Below are positions 50,661-58,331 of a DNA stretch of 64,000 bases, in pieces. The position numbers were made by a program, and so were the translations under genes. How positions within the stretch are numbered: the first letter of the stretch is position 1; every line of letters starts with the position of its first letter. The notes beneath the pieces were generated by a model. That model saw nothing but the letters and a program-made list of their open reading frames with translations. It had not been told where the DNA came from and searched no databases. Source of the stretch: an uncultured Oscillospiraceae bacterium (GTDB lineage Bacteria; Bacillota; Clostridia; Oscillospirales; Oscillospiraceae); NCBI GenBank assembly GCA_947629245.1, contig CANRDC010000002.1, forward strand, positions 62,001-126,000. Reading direction: 5' to 3'.

Positions 50661-51128
50661 ATGGCAACCATGTTACTCCTACTGTTGTGGTGTGGTGTTG
50701 TGCTGGGAACAGCTTACCTTTTACTGGCACATTTTCACTCTACGATTACAATCCACATTCTGTACTTTCTCCACCGTTTAGGCTGGGACAATTCAGAAGA
50801 GCGCCAAGCCATCTGGAACCTGTGCCCGGAGTTTGAAGCAGGATCGTTTACCGATGATGAGGGAAAAGAACATATTATCGATTGGAAAGACTGGTACGTC
50901 ATGGCATTTGACAAATCCTGGCTCCAGAAGATGATAGCTGACCTCATTACCTGTCCTATCTGTATATCGTTTCACATTGCTTTCTGGCTCTCTGCCGCCG
51001 GAATCACTGTGCTGTACTTCGTAGCACCAATAACCGCCTGGGTATTTGCAGCAATACCCTTTTTTGCATTATCCGCTCCAATAGCAGCTCTCACTATTTA
51101 CAGCTATGTCCGCTCCAAAGGAATATAA
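50661..51128 (+). CDS. Multi-span membrane protein (DUF1360-like), 155 aa
   Basis: Start at 50661. The first 25 residues form a membrane helix (MLLLLLWCGVVLGTAYLLL). A soluble, acidic loop of about 65 residues (30-95) follows, then LITCPICISFHIAFWLSAAG with a CPxC motif and two further helices. The C-terminal 'C-P-x-C-x-S-F-H' within a membrane helix resembles DUF1360-type proteins. The stop overlaps the next gene by 23 nt. A role in host envelope interaction, lysis or assembly cannot be told apart. Confidence 0.62.
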   Translation: MATMLLLLLWCGVVLGTAYLLLAHFHSTITIHILYFLHRLGWDNSEERQAIWNLCPEFEAGSFTDDEGKEHIIDWKDWYVMAFDKSWLQKMIADLITCPICISFHIAFWLSAAGITVLYFVAPITAWVFAAIPFFALSAPIAALTIYSYVRSKGI

Positions 51129-51807
51129 ACCCGTACCCTTAACCAAAGGGCCTCAGATCGATTATTCGAAATTGATGCGCACCCATGTTTCTCCCAAAGA
51201 GTTCAGGGCGCAGCATAGTCCGGAGAATGTCACACTGGAAAGTCTTGGCATCAAAGGCAAAACCGAGATTGAATATCGTAAGGACAAAGATGGCAACCCC
51301 ATTCTTGATGTCAATGGCAACCCTATTGTAATCAAGCGATTTACGCCGACAGAAGTGCCTGCCTATTTCACCCATGCCATTATGGTGTTGAATGGGCACG
51401 AGCCATGTTACTTTGAAGGATGCGAACAAATTGTCTCCACCTATAAGAGAGAACTAGACGTTTTGCAGAACAGGCCTGGAGGATGCAGGGATTGCGATAG
51501 ATCGCGCTTGCAGCGTAAGTTTGCAGCCATGTTCCGCAATGCCCTTCCCCCGGCAGAAGCGAATAAAATTGCTCCTCCGACGATTCCTCCGCATACGGTT
51601 ATGAACATGTCGACCAAGCAGACAATTCAGGTGCAGAGAAAGGCTGTACCTTATGCAACTATACGCCGTGAGGTGCCGCCGGAACTCAAAAAAGCCTTTA
51701 CGGAAAGACCAATGGAGCGTAAACTTATTGTCAACAACCAAGAGATACCGCTCAACAATGTCAAGCCTCTCCCACCAACCAATTCCGGGACTGCCGCAGT
51801 ACCTTGA
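51106..51807 (+). CDS. Hypothetical protein with Cys motif, 233 aa
   Basis: Soluble, basic, with GCEQI and NRPGGCRDCDRSRLQRKF, a CxxC-type site with a basic helix behind it, like a small zinc or nucleic-acid-binding unit. The start is 23 nt inside the preceding gene. The C-terminus is Pro-rich and overlaps the next small ORF by 50 nt. The neighbouring 82-aa gene carries a similar motif (REGSCCGKRQRIIRKY), which suggests the two are related or work together. Family not recognised. Confidence 0.55.
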   Translation: MSAPKEYKPVPLTKGPQIDYSKLMRTHVSPKEFRAQHSPENVTLESLGIKGKTEIEYRKDKDGNPILDVNGNPIVIKRFTPTEVPAYFTHAIMVLNGHEPCYFEGCEQIVSTYKRELDVLQNRPGGCRDCDRSRLQRKFAAMFRNALPPAEANKIAPPTIPPHTVMNMSTKQTIQVQRKAVPYATIRREVPPELKKAFTERPMERKLIVNNQEIPLNNVKPLPPTNSGTAAVP

Positions 51808-52006
51808 GGAACAAGCTCTGAATGAGATTTCCAGAGAGGGGTCCTGCTGTGGAAAGAGGCAAAGGATTATCCGTAAGTACATGGAAATCAACAGGCAGAA
51901 ACATGCTCAACAAAAATATGTCAAACGAATTGTCCCCCATAGAGGAGAACTTAAACCCTTCGTCCCCCCAAGACGAAGAGGAGGAGCCTCTCCTGACAGT
52001 GACTGA
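51758..52006 (+). CDS. Small Cys-motif protein, 82 aa
   Basis: Taken from the downstream part of the 51653 ORF, starting at the ATG at 51758 (MSSLSHQPIPGLPQYLEEQAL). Features a Gly-Ser-Cys-Cys-Gly motif followed by a basic helix (KRQRIIRKYMEINRQKHAQQ), then RGELKPFVPPRRR. It overlaps both neighbours, ending inside the sigma-like gene. Sequence quality (amphipathic basic helix, conserved-looking motif shared with the 51106 protein) makes it more likely real than shadow, but overlap of 50 and 89 nt lowers certainty. Confidence 0.5.
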   Translation: MSSLSHQPIPGLPQYLEEQALNEISREGSCCGKRQRIIRKYMEINRQKHAQQKYVKRIVPHRGELKPFVPPRRRGGASPDSD

Positions 52007-52781
52007 CGTCATGGGATGGGAAAAGCCGGAAGAGCTTGAAGCCATTCCGGCGGAGAAAGAAGTTGACGACGCCATTCACGATAATCCGTATGACCATTGG
52101 GTGGCTGACAAGTCCACAGACAACTTATTCGCGGTTACTAAAAGCCTGCAGCCCACCATAGATTCTGTTCTTGCATCCATGGGAGCAGCAGGTAATCCCC
52201 AGATAGCGGCTAAAGCACGTGTTATCGCAGGAAAGGCTGTACAATCCTATAAGCCTGAATCCGGGGCATCTTTGCGCACCTGGGTCACCCAACAACTTCG
52301 CCAACTTACCCGAGACATCAGGAAGAGCAACAATATCACAGGCGTAGGAGACAGGGTGCAGTTGGATGCTTATGCGATCCATAAGGCAGAGACCGAGCTT
52401 GAGGATGAGATGGGGCAGGAGCCTACCGTACAGGAGATTGCCGACAGAGCCCACATGTCTGTAAAGCGGATTGAAGCTGTACGTAAGCAGATGCGCCCGG
52501 TATCGACGGAGGAAGCTTACACGGAAGGAGTTAATACGGGTATTCAGGGGCAGGACACTGACTTTTCACAGGACGCCATGGACTATGTATACAATGATTC
52601 TGATCGTATTGATCGTAAGTTGTTGGAGTATACTGTAGGATATGGCGGCCACGAGCAACTGGATAATGTAGCTATTAAGCAGAAACTAGGGCTTAACGAT
52701 GTGCAGCTTACTCGTAGGAAACAGAGAATTTCTCTGCGAATGAAAAAAATCATGGAAGATCTTGAGGAGGTGCAAAAATGA
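51918..52781 (+). CDS. Sigma-70-like transcription factor
   Basis: 287 aa from the ATG at 51918. Acidic N-terminus, then a domain with SYKPESGASLRTWVTQQLRQLTRDIRKSNN, matching sigma region 2.1-2.4 (compare F-x-T-Y-A/ I-R-x-x-I), followed by region 3-like LEDEMGQEPTVQEIADRAHMSVKRIEAV (compare LGREPT-x-EIA). The C-terminal 60 residues have a helix-turn-helix (AIKQKLGLNDVQLTRRKQRI), as in region 4. It would direct RNA polymerase to phage promoters. An earlier start at 51822 or 51903 is possible. It overlaps the preceding small gene and the next one by 4 nt. Confidence 0.75.
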   Translation: MSNELSPIEENLNPSSPQDEEEEPLLTVTDVMGWEKPEELEAIPAEKEVDDAIHDNPYDHWVADKSTDNLFAVTKSLQPTIDSVLASMGAAGNPQIAAKARVIAGKAVQSYKPESGASLRTWVTQQLRQLTRDIRKSNNITGVGDRVQLDAYAIHKAETELEDEMGQEPTVQEIADRAHMSVKRIEAVRKQMRPVSTEEAYTEGVNTGIQGQDTDFSQDAMDYVYNDSDRIDRKLLEYTVGYGGHEQLDNVAIKQKLGLNDVQLTRRKQRISLRMKKIMEDLEEVQK

Positions 52782-53122
52782 GCATACCTGTATTAGGCGA
52801 CAATAATAAGCAGAAGGAAGAGAAGAAACGCATTGAGCGTATTGCTCAAGGCGAAGTGGCAGGCATGAAATCCTCAAGATACACTCAAGAGGATGAATCT
52901 CAGCTACAAGGCGATGTCAGCAAAATGCAGGGCAAAGCTAAGAAAAAAGATGGCGGAGACAAATGGGTGTCCGGACTTATTTATTCTTTAGCCAGCCTGA
53001 GAGATGCTAAGTATTCTGCCGCCAACAGGAAATACATGAGAGCAATGGCGCTGAATGCACGCATGCGTATTGCCTACATGCGCACATTAGCATTTGACAC
53101 AATAGAAGCGATGGAGAAGTAG
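52778..53122 (+). CDS. Small basic helical protein, 114 aa
   Basis: Start codon overlaps the sigma gene stop (ATGA), so they are co-translated. Highly charged N-terminal half (KQKEEKKRIERIAQGEV, KMQGKAKKKDGG) and a C-terminal helix (YSLASLRDAKYSAANRKYMRAM). No family recognised. Could be a partner or anti-sigma of the preceding protein, or a small structural protein. Confidence 0.52.
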   Translation: MSIPVLGDNNKQKEEKKRIERIAQGEVAGMKSSRYTQEDESQLQGDVSKMQGKAKKKDGGDKWVSGLIYSLASLRDAKYSAANRKYMRAMALNARMRIAYMRTLAFDTIEAMEK

Positions 53123-53156
53123 TTGTGTTTCGGCTGGATATTTCCAGTCAATCAGC

Positions 53157-53162
53157 TATAAT
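53157..53162 (+). promoter_or_regulatory. Promoter -10 element of the baseplate wedge unit
   Basis: TATAAT followed by AAGCCAC and the GTG at 53170 (7 nt). The -35 is not clear (CTGGAT at 17 nt). The same AAT-A(A)GCCACGTG junction occurs before the gene at 40648. Confidence 0.5.
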
Positions 53163-53169
53163 AAGCCAC

Positions 53170-53589
53170 GTGAAGGATATTCGTATCAAGTTTGAAGGTA
53201 GCGATGGCACTCAACTCGTCCTGGACAAAACGGTCGAGGGAAAATCACTGCTGGAACAGAAATACTTGATGAATACCGCTACCACGCAAGGGACGGATAA
53301 AATTTATCCGAACCGGGGCACCAAGCTTCTGCAGCAAGCCATAGGAGGTACGATTGTCGACTGGAATGCAGCAATGCATACAGGAAACTTTGCTGCCATA
53401 GATACAAGCTATTTCTGCACCTACGAAGAACATCCTGCCATCTACAATTCGGACATTTATGTCAGCAATTACCAGCTTGTCCCGGCTATTTACGACAACA
53501 CGACAAGGACCTTATCCTTCAGGGCCAGTTTCACCTTCAACGACGGAACATCAACCAGTAACAACTTCTCCATATCCAATCGCCAGTAA
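53170..53589 (+). CDS. Baseplate wedge protein, gp25-like candidate
   Basis: 139 aa from the GTG at 53170 (MKDIRIKFEG), chosen because a TATAAT ends 7 nt upstream; the ORF-track GTG at 53125 lies upstream of it. EQKYLMNTATTQGTDKIYPNRGTKLLQQAIGG resembles the gp25 opening (Q-x-x-L-x-x-L-L-x-T-x-x-G-x-x-x-x-x-P-x-x-G). The next gene is gp6/J-like, the usual partner in the wedge core. Small beta-rich protein. Moderate support. Confidence 0.55.
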   Translation: MKDIRIKFEGSDGTQLVLDKTVEGKSLLEQKYLMNTATTQGTDKIYPNRGTKLLQQAIGGTIVDWNAAMHTGNFAAIDTSYFCTYEEHPAIYNSDIYVSNYQLVPAIYDNTTRTLSFRASFTFNDGTSTSNNFSISNRQ

Positions 53590-53592
53590 CCC

Positions 53593-55299
53593 ATGGATTT
53601 CATCAACACATACATGCCCGCAGCTGCTGAGCTGACTCAAGAAGAGCTCTACGACACACGTGAGCGCCTGGAAGCTTATTGCTTGTCCGTGGCCCCGGAT
53701 GTGGAGACAAACCCCAACACAGTCGTGGGTGATCTTATTGTTACCCCTCAAGCCTATGTGCTCGCAGCAATGGAGAGAGGGCTGGACAGATTCATGGGCG
53801 ATCTCGATCTGGCAAATGTGGCTGCCGGGAATGTCTGTAACTGTGACTTCGTAGCAAAGTGGCTCAACAACTTCTCAGTAGACTCATCTTCCAGGCTTCG
53901 CCCATCCGGTGTATTACGCCTGACATTTGATGCCAGTAAGGATTACGTATTGGATCGCGGTCTACGGTTTACCACCGGTGAATTAGTGTTCTCCATGTAC
54001 TTACCTTACAAGGGCGAGCATTACATCAGGCGCCCCAATGACGTTAATCGGCAGAACGAGAACGGAACTGTACTGAAAGACACCGGATCTGACACTTACT
54101 TTGCAGACATCGTCGTTGTAGGTGAAAATGACATGGGGGAGAGCGAAATTTCTGCCGGAACAGCTTTTAACCTCAGCGTAGAGATTCCTGAGCTCGTATC
54201 TTGCGCAGCCCTCATTGACTTTGACAACGGTACAGAAACTATCTCTATCCCGGATTTGGCGAGACGTGCACAGACAACCCTGCATTCTGCATCACTGAAC
54301 ACACGTAACGGCGCTATTCAATACGTCCACAGCGTATGTCCATTTGTTGATGGTGTCTACGCCACACATAATGGCGACCGTGAAATGTTGCGTGACTTCG
54401 ACAACCCATTGAGTGTGGCTATGGGATGCTTGGATCTCTATGTGCGATCTAAGGGCTACAACTTCACAGAAACGCAGCAACTGAAGCTTTATCTGAATGG
54501 AGAGGAGACCGCATTTGAAGGCGAGTTCCCATACGTCGGACAACCCTATCACATTGAATCAGTAACGAACAACAATGTAGACGTACCGAATCTTGAATAC
54601 GTCATCACCTCCACTTTTGATCCTTTGCCGGGAACCTACGGACAATACCCAGGAGCAATCGCCGCTTACACGTCCAAGGAAAAGATGTCCATCTCCATCC
54701 CGGATTCACTGGATGAAAACGGGGATTCTTTGTTTGAGCCCATGATTGACAACACAGGACGCAGGTATGCTTACTTCACCGTGACATACCAGACGGATCC
54801 GATGTTGCAAGTCATTGCACAGACTGTTGAGAATGAGGATTACATGCCCGTCAACACAAGTGTGCTTGTACGTGGGTTCATTCCTGTCATCATCGACAAG
54901 TACGAGGTGCAGTACGTACGGGAACCCGGTGTCGTGCCGGATCTGGAATCCGCCCGTACACTGATTAAGGAATACATGGGCAATCTTGGAGCGCCTAGTG
55001 TTTACTCTGAAGCGGAAATTGCCCACATCATGCGAGACTGCGGTGTGAAGTACACTAAGGGGATCGATGTTAAGGCACGCGTACAATGGACGGTTGGTCA
55101 AAAGTGCGCGGATCGTACAGGCAAGATTGTTGACGTGATGGAAGGTCCTATTATTACTTCATCTGATGGGCTGAGGATCAACTATCCGAGTGCTGAGGCA
55201 AGTCTTGTCCAGGGCGACATGTACGTATGTTCCGTGCGCAACATCCGCTACTGGTTCATGGAAGGTTCCTTAACATTCAAAGAAATCCGCGACATCTAA
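53593..55299 (+). CDS. Baseplate wedge protein J/gp6-like
   Basis: 568 aa. The N-terminus with ETNPNTVVGDLIVTPQAYVLAAMERGLDRFMGDLD is typical of baseplate J family proteins (a helical collar after V-x-x-x-x-x-G). The middle part is beta-rich (RLTFDASKDYVLDRGLRFTTGELVFSM; GTAFNLSVEIPELVS) and the C-terminal part carries helices (SARTLIKEYMGNLGAPSVYSEAEIAHIM). In the wedge it forms the ring that links sheath to fibres. Its stop overlaps the next start (TAATG). Confidence 0.75.
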   Translation: MDFINTYMPAAAELTQEELYDTRERLEAYCLSVAPDVETNPNTVVGDLIVTPQAYVLAAMERGLDRFMGDLDLANVAAGNVCNCDFVAKWLNNFSVDSSSRLRPSGVLRLTFDASKDYVLDRGLRFTTGELVFSMYLPYKGEHYIRRPNDVNRQNENGTVLKDTGSDTYFADIVVVGENDMGESEISAGTAFNLSVEIPELVSCAALIDFDNGTETISIPDLARRAQTTLHSASLNTRNGAIQYVHSVCPFVDGVYATHNGDREMLRDFDNPLSVAMGCLDLYVRSKGYNFTETQQLKLYLNGEETAFEGEFPYVGQPYHIESVTNNNVDVPNLEYVITSTFDPLPGTYGQYPGAIAAYTSKEKMSISIPDSLDENGDSLFEPMIDNTGRRYAYFTVTYQTDPMLQVIAQTVENEDYMPVNTSVLVRGFIPVIIDKYEVQYVREPGVVPDLESARTLIKEYMGNLGAPSVYSEAEIAHIMRDCGVKYTKGIDVKARVQWTVGQKCADRTGKIVDVMEGPIITSSDGLRINYPSAEASLVQGDMYVCSVRNIRYWFMEGSLTFKEIRDI

Positions 55300-56639
55300 T
55301 GTGGAACGCCATACAAGAAAAGAGCGAGATGCTCTCAAGGCTGGGGGACTTTTGGTATAAAGTCCTCTCAGAGAAAGAAGTTCCTCTTGTCCACAAACTT
55401 TGTCACCTTCCTTTACAGAGCAGGATACGTCAACAACTCTCCATGATCGAGGATGCCGTGCTCGCCGGAGGGTATTATGAGGACAACTTTATTGTATTGA
55501 GGTTCAAGGACGAAGATGTCATATGGAACGGACAGAAACGCGCACTTCAAGTACAGCACGGCGTAGGTGAACTCGCATCCGGTGAGACAACAAACTCTCG
55601 CAGCCTGGAGCTCACACTGCCTGATTATATATTTTTGCGGCAGGAATCGAGCGATGGGAACATAGGCGTTGCTTATAAGCCTGTAGCCATTGCTGACAAC
55701 GGCGACGACAACACCATCGAGATTTCACAGCAACAAATACCTGACTTTGATCTGGTCGTCGATCCCAACATCAAGGTAACGAGCATCCAGCTCAAGAACG
55801 GCAGAATCCTATACGAGCACATCGACTTCGCCAGTCAATTCGGCAAACTCTCCTTTAACATCAACCCCATCAATCTCTTCCCGGAGATGAAGGTGTTTGT
55901 GAAGTCGGCCATCCGCAGGTACAGGAACCTGTACTGCTTCCCACTTGGTGTGGATGTCTATGGTCCGGTCGATTATATCCTCAGGTACGAGAGATCATCC
56001 CAATCACTAAAAATGCTCTACCTGGCATCAGCTCAAGCCGCAGGCTTACCTGTCATCCGGAAAACATGTAAGGTCTTGTCTGTTTCACCTATGCTGGAAG
56101 GTGTGATCTATTCTACGACAGATGGATTCTACGCCGCTCCATTTCCTCATACGCATGTTCCAATCAACACCTATTTAGAAGAAGGAACCATTATAGGCAG
56201 CGATGAGCTCTATCAGTTGATTCTTCCGTCCACCCCATTGCCTGTTAATCTGGAAGGAATCTCATTAGATTATGCTCTCCCGGTACAAGGGCTGACGGCT
56301 CCCAATTCCACCATACAGATTATGGATGGTGACAAGTTCCGTCCTGCATTTACCGGGGACTCAGACAAATTGGAGCAATATCATAACTGGCTGAAGCAGT
56401 ATGACGGTAAGTACGATTACGCAGGAGCAATGCCTGCCGCGATGAATGGCATTGCCTTCGTTCGCGAGATTCTCTGTAAGAACCGTTGTGTCATTGCAAG
56501 AATTAATGGGCACCAGATGCCTAGTGACATGTACTTACGACTTATTGCCTTTTTACGCAGGGAATTACCGCTAGGGTCTGTATTGACCACAGCCCCGCTA
56601 CGTGTTACAATTTCCGAGAAGGACCCGGTTCATGTATAA
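55299..56639 (+). CDS. Baseplate wedge-associated protein, 446 aa
   Basis: Start at 55299 overlapping the J-like stop; the ORF-track start at 55227 lies inside the upstream gene. Mixed alpha/beta, with aromatic-rich segments (LSRLGDFWYKVLSEKEVPLVHKL; YCFPLGVDVYGPVDYILRYE) and LNRLI-like helices at the C-terminus (YLRLIAFLRRELPLGSVLTT). A companion of the J-like protein by position (gp7/gp53-like or tail-fibre network). Not recognised further. Confidence 0.52.
   Translation: MWNAIQEKSEMLSRLGDFWYKVLSEKEVPLVHKLCHLPLQSRIRQQLSMIEDAVLAGGYYEDNFIVLRFKDEDVIWNGQKRALQVQHGVGELASGETTNSRSLELTLPDYIFLRQESSDGNIGVAYKPVAIADNGDDNTIEISQQQIPDFDLVVDPNIKVTSIQLKNGRILYEHIDFASQFGKLSFNINPINLFPEMKVFVKSAIRRYRNLYCFPLGVDVYGPVDYILRYERSSQSLKMLYLASAQAAGLPVIRKTCKVLSVSPMLEGVIYSTTDGFYAAPFPHTHVPINTYLEEGTIIGSDELYQLILPSTPLPVNLEGISLDYALPVQGLTAPNSTIQIMDGDKFRPAFTGDSDKLEQYHNWLKQYDGKYDYAGAMPAAMNGIAFVREILCKNRCVIARINGHQMPSDMYLRLIAFLRRELPLGSVLTTAPLRVTISEKDPVHV
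56583..56611 (+). promoter_or_regulatory. Internal promoter before the 136-aa gene
   Basis: TTGACC, 17 nt, TACAAT, then 20 nt to the ATG at 56632. It lies inside the end of the preceding gene; a leader of about 13 nt contains GAGAAGG. Confidence 0.5.
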
Positions 56640-57042
56640 GCTCATCAGATCTAGCCTAAAGCCGACTGCTGCCCCTCGCGCTGCTTGTGGTAGAAATTGG
56701 ACTTTAGCTATTAAGGTAGAAGTAGATGAGGAAGGCGCCGATCCGAACATCCTGATTTTCCAAAGGAATGTGTACCACGACGAAGCCGGAGACCCGTTTG
56801 TGGATGTGGCCGATGTGCATGATCTGAATTTCCTTCCTGTCGGAAGATGTGAAGACATGGAAGAAGAGCACCCAGCAGAGGACCACATTCCGTACTATCG
56901 TTCCGACCACGTCACACTTGATTGCTTTACAGCCGACGAGGCTGAAGAAATCTGGAAGAAGATTACCGGGAGAGTGACGAAACTGGTGAAAGAGTATCAT
57001 GCCGCGAGAGACCTGGAAGAAAAGGAGGTATTCAATGCATAA
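56632..57042 (+). CDS. Hypothetical baseplate-region protein, 136 aa
   Basis: Start at 56632 within the final codons of the preceding gene (overlap 8 nt). Acidic protein with a beta-rich first half (WTLAIKVEVDEEGADPNILIFQRNVY) and a C-terminal helix (EEIWKKITGRVTKLVKEYHA). It overlaps the next gene by 8 nt, where a strong Shine-Dalgarno occurs. Not recognised. Confidence 0.52.
   Translation: MYKLIRSSLKPTAAPRAACGRNWTLAIKVEVDEEGADPNILIFQRNVYHDEAGDPFVDVADVHDLNFLPVGRCEDMEEEHPAEDHIPYYRSDHVTLDCFTADEAEEIWKKITGRVTKLVKEYHAARDLEEKEVFNA
57023..57037 (+). promoter_or_regulatory. Strong Shine-Dalgarno before 57035
   Basis: AGGAGG followed by TATTCA and ATG (6 nt spacing). The only canonical ribosome binding site I noticed; most other genes here lack one. 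Confidence 0.7.
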
Positions 57043-57688
57043 CCACGCCATATTCGCCATCCCAGGACTCATGCCGCCGAAAGCCGCTGCATGGAGGCGG
57101 AGACTTATCGCCCCAGAGGACGGCAGCCTGCGGTTGCTACTACATTGCGGCGCCAAGGAGGACGAAGTACACTACACCCTCGACATACCCGGCTGGAGGC
57201 GAGGAGTCATCAAGGACCCCACCTATGAGTTTGTCAATAAGGACATAGAAGACTTCTGGACATCCAGGCCAACCGACGAGATGAAGGAGAACTGGCCGAA
57301 CTTCATGAAGAAGGACACCAAGCTTCCCAAGCATATCCTCATCCCGCGCGTTATGATCCATGGCTGTGCGATCCTTATCACGGAACTCTGCGACGAGAAT
57401 GAGGAGGAAGATACTGAGGAAACAGAACCGCCGGAGATCCAGCCTCCCGTATTCCCAGGGCCTACCATCGGCGATGAGCCGGAGCCCGATCCGGAGCCTA
57501 TTGAGCCAAAGACTGTTTACTTCTACCTCGATTGTCCTGCCCGTACGTTGCCTGTAGGCGACACCAAGGTGCAGGTAACCATTAACGGGCATCTGCGCCA
57601 ATATATCGTGCAGCGTCCTGACTTCAACATCCATCACCGCCGTGGCATTACATCCAGATACAAACGTTTCAAAGAACCCCAACAATAA
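57035..57688 (+). CDS. Hypothetical baseplate-region protein, 217 aa
   Basis: Start set at 57035 by the Shine-Dalgarno, not at the ORF-track 56999. A beta-rich N-terminal part (FAIPGLMPPKAAAWRRRLIAPED, LRLLLHCGAKEDEVHYTLDIPG) is followed by an acidic Pro linker (EETEPPEIQPPVFPGPTIGD and EPEPDPEPIEPK) and a C-terminal beta domain with a basic end. Unusually G/C-ending codons suggest good expression. Family not recognised. Confidence 0.55.
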   Translation: MHNHAIFAIPGLMPPKAAAWRRRLIAPEDGSLRLLLHCGAKEDEVHYTLDIPGWRRGVIKDPTYEFVNKDIEDFWTSRPTDEMKENWPNFMKKDTKLPKHILIPRVMIHGCAILITELCDENEEEDTEETEPPEIQPPVFPGPTIGDEPEPDPEPIEPKTVYFYLDCPARTLPVGDTKVQVTINGHLRQYIVQRPDFNIHHRRGITSRYKRFKEPQQ

Positions 57689-57694
57689 TAACCT

Positions 57695-58315
57695 ATGCAG
57701 AAGCTCAATACAAAAGCGCTCTACGATCTGTGCGACCAGTTTGACGACGGATGCGCCATGCTCAAGAAGCAGGCATTCGTCCCGGGAGCTGGGGCTCCGC
57801 CTCCGCAGGCTCCTCCTGTGGATCCGCAGACAGGTATGCCGATTGATCCCAATACAGGGATGCCAATCGATCCTAACACAGGAATGCCAATCGATCCTAA
57901 CACAGGACAGCCGATGCCTCCTCAAGGGGGTCCGGGTGGTCCTCCTCCGGGTCCTGGCGGTCCTCCTCCTATGGATCCTAACGCTATGCCTCCTGGCGGT
58001 CCTGGTGGGCCACCTCCTGGTGATCCTAATGCTATGCCTCCCGATGGCGGCGCTCCGCCTCCTCAAGATGGCGGCGGCGTACCTCCCGAAGTGGAGGGAG
58101 CTCTGACCGATATGGCAGGCGGTCTCGACCAGCTGGCTCAAGCTTCCGAAGCCCAGCAGCAACAGACTGATCAGCTCTCCAAGCGTATGATGGACATCGA
58201 GCAGCGCCTCGATGACAAAGAGAAGGAGGACAAGATGAAAGAGTCTGCCCCCTTTGAAGGAAGCACCAAAAATCAAAAAGACGTCACACTGCAAGACATT
58301 GCGCAAGGCGTCTAA
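57695..58315 (+). CDS. Pro/Gly repeat linker protein, 206 aa
   Basis: An N-terminal helix (LNTKALYDLCDQFDDGCAMLKKQAF) is followed by tandem PIDPNTGM units and GGPPPG/DPNAMPPGG collagen-like stretches (residues 45-135), then a coiled coil (LTDMAGGLDQLAQASEAQQQQTDQLSKRMMDIEQRLDDKEK). A flexible linker ending in a trimerising coil suggests a fibre-attachment or hinge protein (inference). It is followed by the repeat tail fibre gene. Confidence 0.55.
   Translation: MQKLNTKALYDLCDQFDDGCAMLKKQAFVPGAGAPPPQAPPVDPQTGMPIDPNTGMPIDPNTGMPIDPNTGQPMPPQGGPGGPPPGPGGPPPMDPNAMPPGGPGGPPPGDPNAMPPDGGAPPPQDGGGVPPEVEGALTDMAGGLDQLAQASEAQQQQTDQLSKRMMDIEQRLDDKEKEDKMKESAPFEGSTKNQKDVTLQDIAQGV
57838..57909 (+). repeat. 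Tandem 24-nt repeats (PIDPNTGM)
   Basis: Three units of CCG ATT GAT CC- AAT ACA GG- ATG type. Units two and three are almost identical at the nucleotide level (CCAATCGATCCTAACACAGG), unlike the SPY repeats, so they look recently duplicated. Confidence 0.85.
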
Positions 58316-58331
58316 TCTATGACCCAGACTA

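Noticed and set aside
51653-51757. N-terminal extension of the 82-aa gene in the ORF track
   Set aside because: Overlaps fully with the 51106 gene and has no features; the ATG at 51758 gives a compact protein.
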